Positions 35,720-46,800 of a stretch of DNA of 64,000 nucleotides are shown here, piece by piece. Source of the stretch: Antedon mediterranea (taxonomy: Eukaryota > Echinodermata > Crinoidea > Comatulida > Antedonidae); NCBI RefSeq assembly GCF_964355755.1, contig NC_092677.1, positions 13,414,601 through 13,478,600 on the forward strand, in the 5' to 3' direction. Position numbers and translations under genes: made by a program. Every line of letters starts with the position of its first letter. Within the stretch, counting starts at the first letter, position 1. A model generated the notes under the pieces. That model made no database searches. It saw only the letters and a list, made by a program, of their open reading frames with translations, and was not told the DNA's origin.

Positions 35720-37728
35720 ATGGATGGATTGAGAAACTTTTGTCAAGAATTCAGTAATGCTTATCCTGGTGATACTGTAAAGAAGTTGAGATTTCTTCTG
35801 CATGAGCACCTACCAGTTGGTGAATTATCACAGAAAGGCTATACAGGAATGAGTTTATTTAATGACCTTAAAAGTAAAGGCCTTATCGCATACAATGATA
35901 TTAACCTTATGACAGAAATTGCAGACGTAACAAAAAATGGTGATGCAAAAGCCAGTGTGAAGAAGTACAAAGAAAGCGTTGGTGAACAATATGATGATAG
36001 CTGCCCATGCGAAGCAGGTTTGTCTTTACAGCGTAAAACACTTTATGAAGCTATGACTGCAATCACAGAAAATGACAGGGGTGATTTGCACAATTTGATT
36101 GAGTTCTACGGATTAAAAGCACTCGGGTTTACAAATAAATGGGATTTGGTATTTCATTTGGAAAAAGAACTCGAATTGAACACCCAGGCGAAATTGGCGG
36201 TATTTGCCGGAAAGTTGCACAAAGGACCAAAAACCATATTACTGGGTATGTATTAAAAAATGATCCCTCTTTTAAATGTTACACGTTTAATATTACACCA
36301 TTTCCATCATCTTCAGCAGACTAATCTTAAATAACCAATTCTGTGCTTCGCTTTGGCCTTCCCAGATTAGAAGTTTTTATTTTTATTGTACAGGTGAAGA
36401 AGACCAGGGAACAAGTGGAGGATTACCTGCAGCTAATGTTGGTGGTATGTTAGGTCTTCTATTAGATTAGTCCAACATTGTCTCATTTTTATTAATTGAA
36501 ACATGCATACATACACAAGCATTTTAAATTGACACTTTAGTTTATGGAAATAATTGGCTTATACATCATTAAGTTTGACTTAAGAATAACAGGGCCTTTA
36601 GGCATTATATTTTCTTACTGGTAGGCTACAAGTACTGCACTACGGTAGCATTTAAAAAAAAAAAACTTAGAAAGGTATTGAATGTCATCTATGTGTTTGA
36701 TTAAATAACCTAAGCATAATATTTTTACTTTACTCTCTATAATTACATTAAATAATACATTGTAATTTTACAGTTAGTCAAGCTGCAGCACTACCTGAAA
36801 GACCACCACTGACGCATTTAAATATTGGTAAGTACTACTGTATATACTTTGGATGCCATGAAAGTATGAACAATTAAAACATGTATTTAAGCATGGAGAA
36901 ACCAGATTTGAGTGATGATGTGTACCGTATTTAAAGACCCAAAGTAGGTTTAAAGTAAAGTTAACCGGTCGGGCCCACGCAAGATTTGATAAGGCAGGTA
37001 ATGGTGGAATGTACAAGCATCGGGAAACCGCCGATTCTAGCACGGTGAGAGAAAATATCATCATTTTTGGTGAGCAAAATTCCATTCAGCCGACTTAACC
37101 GCAAACGTTCACATTCACCATATTATTCAATGCCATAAGTTATCCTTATTAAAGAGAATAAAATGCTTTTTTTAAAGATCTTAATGAAGAAACTTTCCTG
37201 GAGCTTCTTGAAGACTTGTCCGAATGGTTAAAAGTTGATGGAAATGTCTACCTGTTAAAATTACTACTTGCCGATTTTAGCGAAATTGCTGTAGGAGACA
37301 TAGAGGAAACAAAGGAACCATACGATCTATTTAGATTGCTCAATACTGCTGGACGTATCAGCGGAAAAAACGTTGATGTAATCATTGAAGCCTTCAGTTT
37401 GTGTGGATGGTATGGTGCTGCGGATGTGATAAAGCAAAAGATACCAAAATTCGATGGATTCGTTAGGGACATGAAAATAACTAAATTCTCTCAACTTAGA
37501 CAAAATTTAATCCCATTTGGTCGCATGCTAGGCCTTAGTAAGATGAAAAAAATATGCCATTGGTATAAAATTGCTGTTAATCAAGTTGAAGATCGATGGG
37601 ACCTCTTGTCCGAACTTGAAAACAGGGATCTACTTACAAATGTAAAATTCATTAATAAACTTGAAAATAATAAGATGACGAAAGAAGCGAGTGTGCTGAA
37701 GAAAGGCCTCAACCTAAAGGTTAAGTAA
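35720..37728 (+). CDS. Gene C: tandem-DED protein, 393 aa, four coding exons
   Basis: The acceptor TTCTTTTTCAG/TAACATAATGG sets the start. Exons are 35720-36245, 36394-36444, 36774-36827 and 37178-37728. All junctions are phase 1, total 1182 nt, no internal stop. The N-terminal DED pair reads FCQEFSNAYPGD, LRFLLHEHLP, LFNDLKSKGLIAYNDINLM, then RKTLYEAMTAI and NKWDLVFHLEKEL. The linkers read EEDQGTSGGLPA and LPERPPLTHLN. The last exon is type II: FLELLEDLSEWLKV, LLKLLLADF, PYDLFRLLNTAGRISGKNVD, then LRQNLIPFGRMLG and EDRWDLLSELE. Poly(A) signal at 37761. This is the cleanest complete member. DED function is inferred from sequence pattern only. Confidence 0.8.
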
Positions 37729-38699
37729 ATAAATGTATGTACATACAATGTTTACCCATCAATAAACATTCGATTGCTGTACATAGTTATGCCCATAGTT
37801 CATAGTAGGTTAAAGTGGTAATATTGCTTGCTTGCAGCGATGTTTGGTAAATGTTACCGTATAAAGTCCATTTTATAGAACAGTAGTATTATGTCATTAG
37901 GAAGAAAGATTGGGTGGCTTAAGTATATTAGAAAATAAGTAATTGCTTTGTTACAGATTTCATAAATGATGATTAATTTTGATTTATGTATAGGGATACA
38001 TTAACACAATATATATATTGATAAGTTAGATAAATAATTAAATGTGTGTATTATAAGGTTTATATAACGTTTGTTTTATTGTAGTATAATATTTCACTAG
38101 TATATATTAATTATAGTTACAGTTTGAAGGCATAAACATATACCATTTGTATAGTAAAGAGACTATATAACCTAATTCCTTAGTTCAACACAGACGAGAT
38201 AGCATGATTGTATAGGTACATGTACACTATTAAGATATGCCGATAATTTAGCGAAGCTATTCATCATTACAGCTGTTCTGTAGAACAGTCAAACGTAAAA
38301 TAATGATTTCTTGTTATAAACAAAATTGCATCACTGTTCCAAACCAAATTAAGTACGTTCACGCATTTTTTTGTTTAAAAATACCTTTTTAATGTTTTTA
38401 TTCTGGGTACCCGAGTCTAGGACTCTCTCATCTTCTCCTCCTCTTCCATCTGGACACCATTGAGCCACCTTTCAAGTCCGTAACTAGTCAGCGGTTGCGC
38501 CAGTATCTTCCCGACGCGGGGGCTACATTACCCGACGAGGGGGCTATGCGAGCATCACTAGGCTGGGGGCCAGGGCCGCCAAGGGGGCAGGGGACGCCAA
38601 GAGCCCCTGGTGGGGGACCAGGGGGCGAAGAATTAATAGAATTTCCTTTCTATTATATATTATGAAAGCAATTCCAGTACCGTACGGTATGCGCTTAAC
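37729..38699. other. Gene C 3' region and G-rich transposon scrap
   Basis: Likely 3' UTR, then AT-rich DNA. At about 38470-38635 a GC-rich stretch (GGGGGCCAGGGCCGCCAAGG, CCCTGGTGGGGGACC) resembles the right end of the hAT-like element (32810-32880), so it is probably a fragment of a related element. No gene. Confidence 0.4.
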
Positions 38700-38800
38700 T
38701 TTACAAAATATTATGCTTTACAAAGGAAGATTATAAAAAAATTAAAAACACTATCATTTCCAGAAGTAAGGACAACTTCAGCAGTTACAGACTACTGTAT
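38700..38800 (+). pseudogene. Relic type-I DED exon, first part
   Basis: Words shared with gene B: TTATGCTTTACAAA, AAACACTATCATTTCCAGAAG, and ACTTCAGCAGTTACAGAC. It lies between genes C and D, and its end is displaced to 39902. Confidence 0.6.
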
Positions 38801-39016
38801 AACGCAATTTTTTGCGGACGGAGTAGAAGATGTAGATGATGATAAATTATCTCCAAGTTTTTAATTCGAGAAAATAAATTTAAACGTGAATACGTCGATA
38901 CTCATTGCAATGAAACCGACTATCGTCCTTTTGGACCGTCTTTATTTTGTACATTATAGGCCTACTATTAATCAGAAAGGAAAACAAGGCCAACAGCCAT
39001 TAAGTCGCGTGCTACA

Positions 39017-39795
39017 ATGCATAGTGATACCGGACCGACAGACAAACAGACCGGACAGACAGACAGACCGACAGACAGACGGACCGACCGACATAGTGAA
39101 CTATACTGACCGAAATTACTGAACATGTTTAAAAATGTTGAAATGTTTAAAAACATTTATATTTTTTTAATTTACACGTGCGTGGCCTGTCACCTTTGAC
39201 GTGCTCGTATAACGTAATTTCGAGTTGAAAAGTAAGTTAAGAAAACAGAAATCGGGCAAGAAGAGTGCGCAATAACATTTAACGCGCAGTGCGCGCGCAA
39301 AAATCTGCGCACTCATGGCAATTTTGTAAACGCTTAAAATTGCCTGAAACGTACTCTTATTTCATCGAAAATAAATTTTGAAAATTTTAAGCGCGCTTAC
39401 GCATGCGTTACATGCGCTACGCACGTAATTGTATTGCCATATGATGATTTATGCCCTGAAATTTATGAGTACCAAATTTTATTTAATTGTGATTCATGGT
39501 TGTTAAGATATGATTACAAACGTGATTTCGTTAAATCGTGCGTAGACCGCGTAATTTTTTATTGCGCACCGTGAAAACATAACCACATCGATTCCTGGCC
39601 ATAAGGAATATTCTGTGAAAAATTGACTTAGCTAGATTAAACTGATATCAAGATAAGGTCATAAAGCGATAAAACGCATAGTGATACCGGACCGACAGAC
39701 AGACAGACAGACAGACCGACAGACAGACCGACAGACAGACCGACAGACAGACAGACAGACAGACAGACCGACCGACCGACATAGTGAACTATAGA
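39017..39795 (+). repeat. Two (GACA)n repeats with shared flanks
   Basis: CATAGTGATACCGGACCGACAGAC starts and GACCGACATAGTGAACTATA ends two blocks (39019-39113 and 39678-39794) rich in GACA and GACC. The second continues GAGTCGCTTCCAAGCGACTA, a small hairpin. The shared borders suggest one dispersed element family rather than a chance microsatellite. The DNA between them has no gene. Confidence 0.65.
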
Positions 39796-39901
39796 GTCGC
39801 TTCCAAGCGACTAAAAATACTCAGAATGCGTGGTATACACACGTTAATAATTTGTCAGTTTGTGATTTCAATGGGTGTCCCTTTTCAATTCTTTTACTAT
39901 T

Positions 39902-39946
39902 TGTTCAACCTTCCAAACGTTAAGCGGCGCGGAATTGTTGGAATAA
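39902..39946 (+). pseudogene. Relic type-I DED exon, end with stop
   Basis: AACCTTCCAAACGTTAAGCG and GGAATTGTTGGAATAA match the last codons and stop of gene B (CTTCCGTCAAGCCCGGCAGAATTGTTGGAATAA in part). Confidence 0.55.
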
Positions 39947-40006
39947 CCATGGAGTAAAGAATTCTTTACTCCATGGAAATGGAGTAAAGAATTCTTTACT
40001 CCATGG
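39947..40006. repeat. Two perfect palindromes in tandem
   Basis: 39947-39976 is a perfect 30-bp palindrome centred on GAATTC with CCATGG at each end. 39979-40004 is a 26-bp perfect copy. They abut the stop codon of the relic exon. No loop bases separate the arms. Confidence 0.85.
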
Positions 40007-40289
40007 AATAACTTTTCCTTTCGGTGGTGGTGGGTCTAGAAACCAGAGCTTAAAACGTAAATCCATTGTTTGTTCCACCGAATTTTAGGCCTACTAAAAT
40101 CCATGTTAGATTCATAGGGCCCAAGAAACCGTAACAAGAGTAAACCATAATAAGTTAAAAATAACTTTAGACTAGCGAAAAGGAATCTTGCCGAATGCTA
40201 CCAGACATGATCACTCTTTCGGCTGTAGGCCTTTTCTCGTTTTATAGTATACGCAGTATACGCAGCTAGGTTTAATTTGACCTTTCCTA

Positions 40290-40481
40290 AAATACAATTT
40301 TTAAATTTCCATTCTCTTCTAAAATTCCTAAAAATAGATCTATAGAATCATGTTTATGCATAACAAAGGTAAGACGCGATTGAACAGGTCACTTCACCCG
40401 ATTCACAGCTCAGTGTAGCTATTTATTGCGTGGAAAGACGCTTTTTTAATATAGTTTCTCTAAGTAAAGGAAAGGCAAAAG
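40290..40481 (+). promoter_or_regulatory. Gene D upstream block and 5' UTR exon end
   Basis: AATTTCCATTCTCTTCTA, CCTAAAAATAGATC at 40327, TTATGCATAACAAAGG, AAGACGC, and a last GGCAAAAG/GTAAG with the donor at 40482. It is nearly the same as the orphan block at 26220. Intron 1 is only 128 nt. Confidence 0.6.
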
Positions 40482-40618
40482 GTAAGTAGAATTATTGTAC
40501 TGTATAACATTAAGTAGTCCTATTACACAAAGCAATAATCACCAATCAATTTGTTTAATGTTTTAATTAAAACTACAGTTTGTGACTCTGCAAAACGTTT
40601 TCTTTACAGCATAACATA

Positions 40619-43600
40619 ATGGATAGACATACACGATTCAGTAGCTTTCGTCAGAAATTCTGTGACGCTTACAATGGAGTAAACAAACAGGAATTGAGAT
40701 TTCTTCTGTATGATCACCTACCGGTTGGTGTATTAGGAGATGAAAACTATTCAGGAATGAATTTATTTACTGAACTCAACCGTAGAGGCCATATCGAATA
40801 CAATAATGTTAACATAATGTCAGATATTGCAGCAGACGTGACAAAAAATCAATGTGCAAAACAAAGTGTAATAAAGTACAAAGAAGAAGTTGGTAAAGAA
40901 TACGATGATGATAGCTGCGAGGCAAGATTGTCTCTATGGCGTAAAACACTTTATAGAATCATTTGAAATCACAGAAAACAAGGGCGGTGATTTATACAAC
41001 TAATACAAGTTGATTGACTTGTACCAATTGCGCCCAGAAGGCTTTACAAATAAATGGGATTTAGTATTTTATTTGGAGAAAGAACTCGAACTAAACACAC
41101 AAAAGAAATTGACCAAATTTGCCAGTGTTTTGAACAAACATGCACAAATCGTATTACTGGGTACGTATTCAGTTTTAACAAAGTCTGACCTCATAACATA
41201 TTTTTACTGATTATAACTGTTTGTTCCCGTTCTTACTTTTTCAATTCTAATTTAATTTTACAGGTGATGATGGTGATGATGATGATGATCAGTTACCTGC
41301 AGGTAATGTCTGTTGTATGTCAGGACCGATGGTGTATTTGCTAATGAAGCTATAAATATTCATTAGGGCCTATTTATTATTGGAAATGTTTACCAATACC
41401 ACCTTTTATGTTTGAATTTGAACTAGGCCTATATAATAAATGGTAAACTGAGAACTGATTCTCAGTAAGAGCAAGTATAGAATCTATGATTGTAGGCTTC
41501 CTTACCATTAAAAGAAGAACATAAAATCAAGTATTGAAAAGGGTATTTTTGTTGGTTAAATAATCAAAAACCTCATTACAATTTTGCATTCACTAAATGT
41601 TATTTGTTATTTATAACTTACAGGTGATCAACCTGAAGCACTGGAAAGCACTGAAAGACAACCATTGACTCCATTAAATATAGGTACAAAAACTATACTT
41701 TATAATACTTAGAACCATAAAGTAAGCCAACTCACGTGAGAGCATCCTGGTGATGGCTGACCAACTACCAGATCAGCACACCGGGAGACGATCCCCTACT
41801 CTTTTCGAATAGTGTGCCAATTTCTTTAACGTGCACTGTTAAGTACATGGGAACAACGGTATCTTGTCTAAAGATGCAATTAGTGTGGTGCAGATAAGTT
41901 CGAAGCCATGCCTATTACATGCTAGTCCGATATTATCATTACACCATCACTCTCTGGTATAACAGCACCCGCCGCTATTTCTAGACGGTCTCCCATCATC
42001 ATCATCATCAATTGAAAATTGAAACATACTAACTTACATACACATACATTTTAAATTGACACTAGAGTTAATGGGAATAATTGGCTTATATAGCATTAAG
42101 AATACGTTTGACTAAAGGATAAGTGCCGTTGAACTGATCCTGACTACCGACAAGGAATCACTGGCGTATACTCAAAAGGGTTGTTAGGCATTATACTTTC
42201 TTATTACTACTGTATTAAATTGTAACGTACGATACTATACGGTGTAGCATTTAAAATTAACTTAGAAAGGTATTGAATTTCATCTATGTGTTTATTCATT
42301 GTTCATTAAATAACCTTTCACTTTACTCTCTATAATTATAATAAACAATTATTGTAATTTTACAGTTGGTCAAGCTGCAGCACTACATGAAAGACCACCA
42401 CTGACGCATTTAAATATAGGTAAATTCAATAATGCATTTATGTGATCGATGATTTGTATTTAAAGAACTAAAGTATGTTTAAAGTTAAACCGGTCGGGCC
42501 ATACACTATTTTAGAAAGCAGATAATTGAATACAGCTCTGTATCATCGGCCAGTGTGCCATTTTTTTGGTACATAAGTTGGGGTCCCCTTATGTAAAAGC
42601 CGAACTACTTCCTAAATATAACTAAACATAACATTCTAAATAATCTCTTTCACTATAAAGTAGAAGTTGCTCAGATTCGAACCCCATACATCGACATGTA
42701 AAGTCCATAGTCTAATCCATTAGAATAAACAGACGGCTAGACAGAAAGCATTTGCATTAGTGATTTTTTATTAGATAAATTCTTACGTCACATCTTATGG
42801 ATATGAATAATAAATATTCATGTATATTTTGTGACGTTTCATGAGGGGTCCCCAACATATGTAAAAAAAGAAATGTTGCGTGCCACCGACTAGCACGGTG
42901 AAAGAAACTATCTATCGTGTTAATTTTTTTAATTGTTTTTTTGGTGAGCAAAATTCCATTCGGCCGAATCAACAACTTTAAAACCTCACAATCACAGTAT
43001 TCACAATATTATTCAATGCCGTAAGTTATCCCTACTAAAGAGAATACAATGTTTTTTTTTAAAGATCTTTCGACAGACGATTTGTTGGAGCTTCTTGTCG
43101 ATTTGTCAGGGTGGGTAAAAGTTAAGGGAAATATCTACATGCTAAAATTACTACTTGGCCATTTTAAGGTAATTTCTGTTGGAGAAATAGGAAAAGCAAA
43201 AGACCCATTCGATCTGTTTAATTTACTCATTGCTTCTGGACATATCAGCGGAAAAAATATCGATTTAATCATTGAAGTCTTCAGTTTGTGTGGATGGTAT
43301 GATGCTGCGGATGTGATAAGAAAGAAGATAAAAGACTTCAAAGAAATCGTTAAAGGCATGAAAATAACTAAATTCCCCCAATTTCGACAAAATGTGATCG
43401 TATTTGGTCGCATGCTAGGTTTAAATAAAATTAAGAAAATATGTCAATTGTACCGAATCTCTGTTAACCAAATAGTAGATCAGTGGGACCTGTTAGTGGA
43501 ACTTGATGGTAGAGATATACTTGAAAGTGAAATTTTTATTGGGAAGCTTAAAAGAAATGGGATGGAGAAAGAAGCAAATGTGCTGAAAAAAGAAACAGAT

Positions 43601-43720
43601 AATGTAATTCCACAAAGTTTCATATACATAAAAGATTCTACAAGTAATATTAGCAGGCTATATACCTGTAGCTTAGTCAAAGATGTTCAGGTAGGCATAT
43701 CTGTGGTGGAAAAAAAATAA
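40619..43720 (+). pseudogene. Gene D: tandem-DED gene with a broken first exon
   Basis: Exon pieces: 40619-41160, 41264-41314 (or to 41302), 41624-41683, 42366-42419 and 43065-43720. The first DED is whole (FRQKFCDAYNG, LRFLLYDHLP, LFTELNRRGHIEYNNVNIM). In the second DED a net loss of 2 nt near 40955 shifts the frame, and a 6-nt insertion brings TAA near 40999. The rest resumes as NKWDLVFYLEKELELN. The linkers repeat the ERQPLTPLN and ERPPLTHLN motif. The last exon is type II and open, with a C-terminal tail about 39 residues longer than in gene C (ending VEKK). A truncated single-DED product of about 115 residues is possible. Acceptor TTTACAG/CATAACATAATGG. Poly(A) signal near 44157. Confidence 0.7.
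41735..41997 (-). mobile_element. 5S-derived SINE, 5'-truncated copy
   Basis: On the minus strand it starts inside the 5S part at GATGGGAGACCG and continues like the full copy at 44690: GCGGCGGGTGCTG, TATCGGACTAGCATG, and TTAACAGTGCACGTTAAAG. The 3' third differs from the other copy. A short (ATC)n run adjoins the 5' end. It lies in an intron of gene D. Confidence 0.75.
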
Positions 43721-44689
43721 TTGCATTTTCAGTTCTAGAACATAAGGAAGTGGTTTTCTAAGGTTAAAGAGGTTTGACCTTAACATCGATACATTTCCTC
43801 AATTGTTATAATACAGTAAGAACATTTTCTATAGCCATTTAGCCTGCTTTATAATAGCTTGTAGTTTGTAACAGTGTAACTATAATGTTGTATTAACTTT
43901 ATAGATTATTACAATTTTGTAGAATAGTATGTTTTTAAAAACTGGTAATAATATTAAGAATATTAAGTAGCTTTTATACATTTATAGTCATGCGTATATT
44001 TTATATGAATAATGAATAATTTATGCTTTATAGTTACAATTATGAGGAACAGTTTAGTAATGAGGCATAAACACGGATATTCAATTGAGAGCTCAAGTTC
44101 TACAATTTCTCGGTTAATTTTAGTGTAGTAGAGCTGTATAAAAATGTGTTTTTATTGAAAAAATAAAATACTAGTAGAAAGTTAGATTCATTCTTTTAAT
44201 TATGGACATATGGATATTCTATTAAGAAATAGGTCTATAGGTAGTTCTTTAATATAGTTAAGTTTTGAGATTTAAAAAATAAATAATTGTTTGATCTAAA
44301 AAAAGATAGTACGCCTAATTGTATTGATTATTCGCATGTTATAGGGTTATTGGGGGAGGGGGTTGGGGGGGGGGGGGCTCCGGGTGGATGCAGAGGTATG
44401 GTGTTCCATCATTTCTGATTATACTGATGGTGGTAATTAAAGATATTATGATGATGTCTTAATATTATGATGTCATGTGACTGAACGATCTCTCTTACTA
44501 TATTATAAGAGATATATACAAGATGAGGAGGGAGAGAGGGAGAGAGTGTGAGCTTGTGGCCACGTCGTTAAGCCAATTTGTCCCACCTAGGATGTTCGTT
44601 ATATACAAATTTTGTTGTGTTTTGTTTTTTTGATGTTAATAAATATTGTGAAAATAATTAAATTCAAAAGTTCTATTGAAATCCATTGA
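43721..44689. other. Gene D 3' region
   Basis: AT-rich, no gene. A G-rich run (44351-44377, up to 13 G in a row) and a GAGAGGGAGAGAG purine stretch near 44530 are the only marked features. Confidence 0.4.
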
Positions 44690-45050
44690 ATACGGCCATA
44701 CTGCGTTGAAACACCACCGGTTCTCGTCAGATCACCGAAGTTAAGCAACGTTGGGCCCGGTTGCGTTCTGGATGGGAGACCGTCCAGAAATCGCGGCGGG
44801 TGCTGTATATATACTGGAGAGTGATGATGTAATGGTAATATCGGACTAGCATGTGATAGGCATGGGTTCGAGGTTATCTGTACCATACTAATTGCATCCT
44901 TAGGCAAGATGCTTTACTCTCATTGCCTCATCCTTCGGATGGGATGTAAAGCCGTTGTACTTAACAGTGCACGTTAAAGAACTGCTGGCTGCCGTGGGTC
45001 CGTGGAGGGCCTAATCCGAATATATATATAAAAAAATAAATAAAATAAAA
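44690..45050 (+). mobile_element. 5S-rRNA-derived SINE
   Basis: The first 125 bases resemble 5S rRNA: TACGGCCATACTGCGTTGAA, TTCTCGTCAGATCACCGAAG, and the RNA polymerase III C-box TGGATGGGAGACC kept exactly at 44769-44781, then GGGTGCTGTATAT. The body follows (TCCTTCGGATGGGATGTAAA, GTGCACGTTAAAG) and an A-rich tail at about 45020-45050. This layout is that of 5S-headed SINEs (SINE3 class). It is diverged, so not a working 5S gene. Confidence 0.85.
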
Positions 45051-46415
45051 ATATGTAGCCTTAAAATATCACAGCATTCAATTTCTCTGCACACTGAATC
45101 GACTGATGTTAGTTTCCATGTTGAATTGTTCATGTCGGAAATCGTTGGGTAAACAAACCGTTGACCTTGATATAATAATAGTTGATTTGGAATTTCCTTT
45201 GATCGCTTCTACAATACATGTAAACAATAATCGGTACCTAAAATAGGTTGTATAAATAAAAAGTATTATAATATGAAAATGGAGAGGTTTGGTATGCCAG
45301 CCACTTATCGAGGGAAAAGTAAATACATGCCTATTTGCATTTTATCACTAACTCAATTTATAGGAAAATTTACTACTGTAGCCTATAGTGAACGGCGACA
45401 CAACTCTATAAAAGCAGAGATACTGTTGTTTTCCTCTTCTTTTTTTTATCTACATGGTGAACCTCACGTCGGGAATCCCTATGGCCGCGGGGTCGGGTAA
45501 ATCCTGGAGCCACCACTTAAGTAATTGATGTTATGTATTGCACTTTCAGTATCAAACTGTTGTAATAAATGGGTATTTAGAGGATAATATTATAAATGTG
45601 AAAACATTTAAAAAGTGCAATTTTAGCTAAGAAACTGAGCACATAGTTTCAACCAAGATTAATAATCTAACTCGCTGTTTAACATTTTCGTTTTGATTTA
45701 ACTTGTTGCTTATTTGTATTTATTTGTATCTCCATTGAGATCCAGCTACTGAAAGGCTACCCACAGCATTATCATTTTTTGTTAGTAATTTGCATTTTAA
45801 TAATTTTATTATAAAACGATTTATTAAAATATATCAAGGAGCTATGTCAAGGCTTATTGTCACGGTCCCTTTAATGGAATTCGAACCGGAACTAGAACTA
45901 TCGCCACGCCGCCTACTATATACAGATTGACAACGACAGCCAATAAATTAGTGTGCGAATGAGGTAAGTAAAGGCTAGGTAAAAACAACTTATGTGTATA
46001 TATACGGATTAGGCCAAGTTGAGCCGCCGACAAGTTGAGCCGCCGCCAGAAAAACGTTATTTTCTATGGAACGCCAAATGCTAACTTTCGCCGGTGCTCG
46101 TTGTTTTATAATAATTATGATAATTTACGACGTAACAAGTTTAATTAATAGTGATGTTGGACACATTTATAAGTGAAAGTACTGTATGTAAAGTAGGTCT
46201 GTCTAATTGCTAAAATTAAATATTATTATTAAACTTGTGTCATCGAATACTAATGTTTGTCACATAAATTTTAAAAAATCCCTGTACTATAGTACAGAGA
46301 TTTTTTTTAAAGTAATACTGTGTAACCAAAATTAAAATAACGGGATTAAAAATCGTGATTGTTTCATTATATTTACATTAAAGTTAATTTATTCTGTAAA
46401 TAAGATAATAGATAA

Positions 46416-46450
<35 letters not shown>

Positions 46451-46780
46451 TTTCAATTATATATTTTATAAATTGTATTGTTCTCGGAAAGCAATAAATA
46501 TTACGTAATAAAATTTCATACGGTGAAAAAATATATTTATGTTCAGTTAAGGTTTCCTTGGCTAATTGGCAAAGAAAGAGTATCGTAATATCGTTGAAAG
46601 CACCTAATAAGTAATAATATGTTACGTATATATATATACATCTAAATTTAGCAAGAACTATTTACTTTCAAGATATGATGAACGTTAAATATATATATTT
46701 TATAAGACCAGTTTAGATCAAATAATATGGTTTAAATAGAAATTATCGCTTTGTTTTCTTTTATTTATTACTAGTTAATT
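45051..46780. other. Region upstream of gene E
   Basis: No coding region. It shares upstream blocks with other copies (GTTGACCTTGATATAATAATAG at 45161, GGAATTTCC at 45189, GAGATCCAGCTACTGAAAGG near 45740). The expected 5' UTR exon ending AAAG/GTAAG was not found. An (AT)n run sits at about 46418-46446. Confidence 0.45.
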
Positions 46781-46800
46781 TTTTTGTATTTTTCGTATTT

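Noticed and set aside
39040-39782. Coding potential of the GACA repeats (Gln-Thr-Asp-Arg frames)
   Set aside because: Microsatellite translation only.
44690-44820. Functional 5S rRNA gene
   Set aside because: Many changes from 5S, no T-run terminator at the 5S end, and the sequence continues into a SINE body with an A-rich tail.
44855-44880. tRNA B-box (GGGTTCGAGG)
   Set aside because: No A-box at the right distance and no cloverleaf; part of the SINE body.
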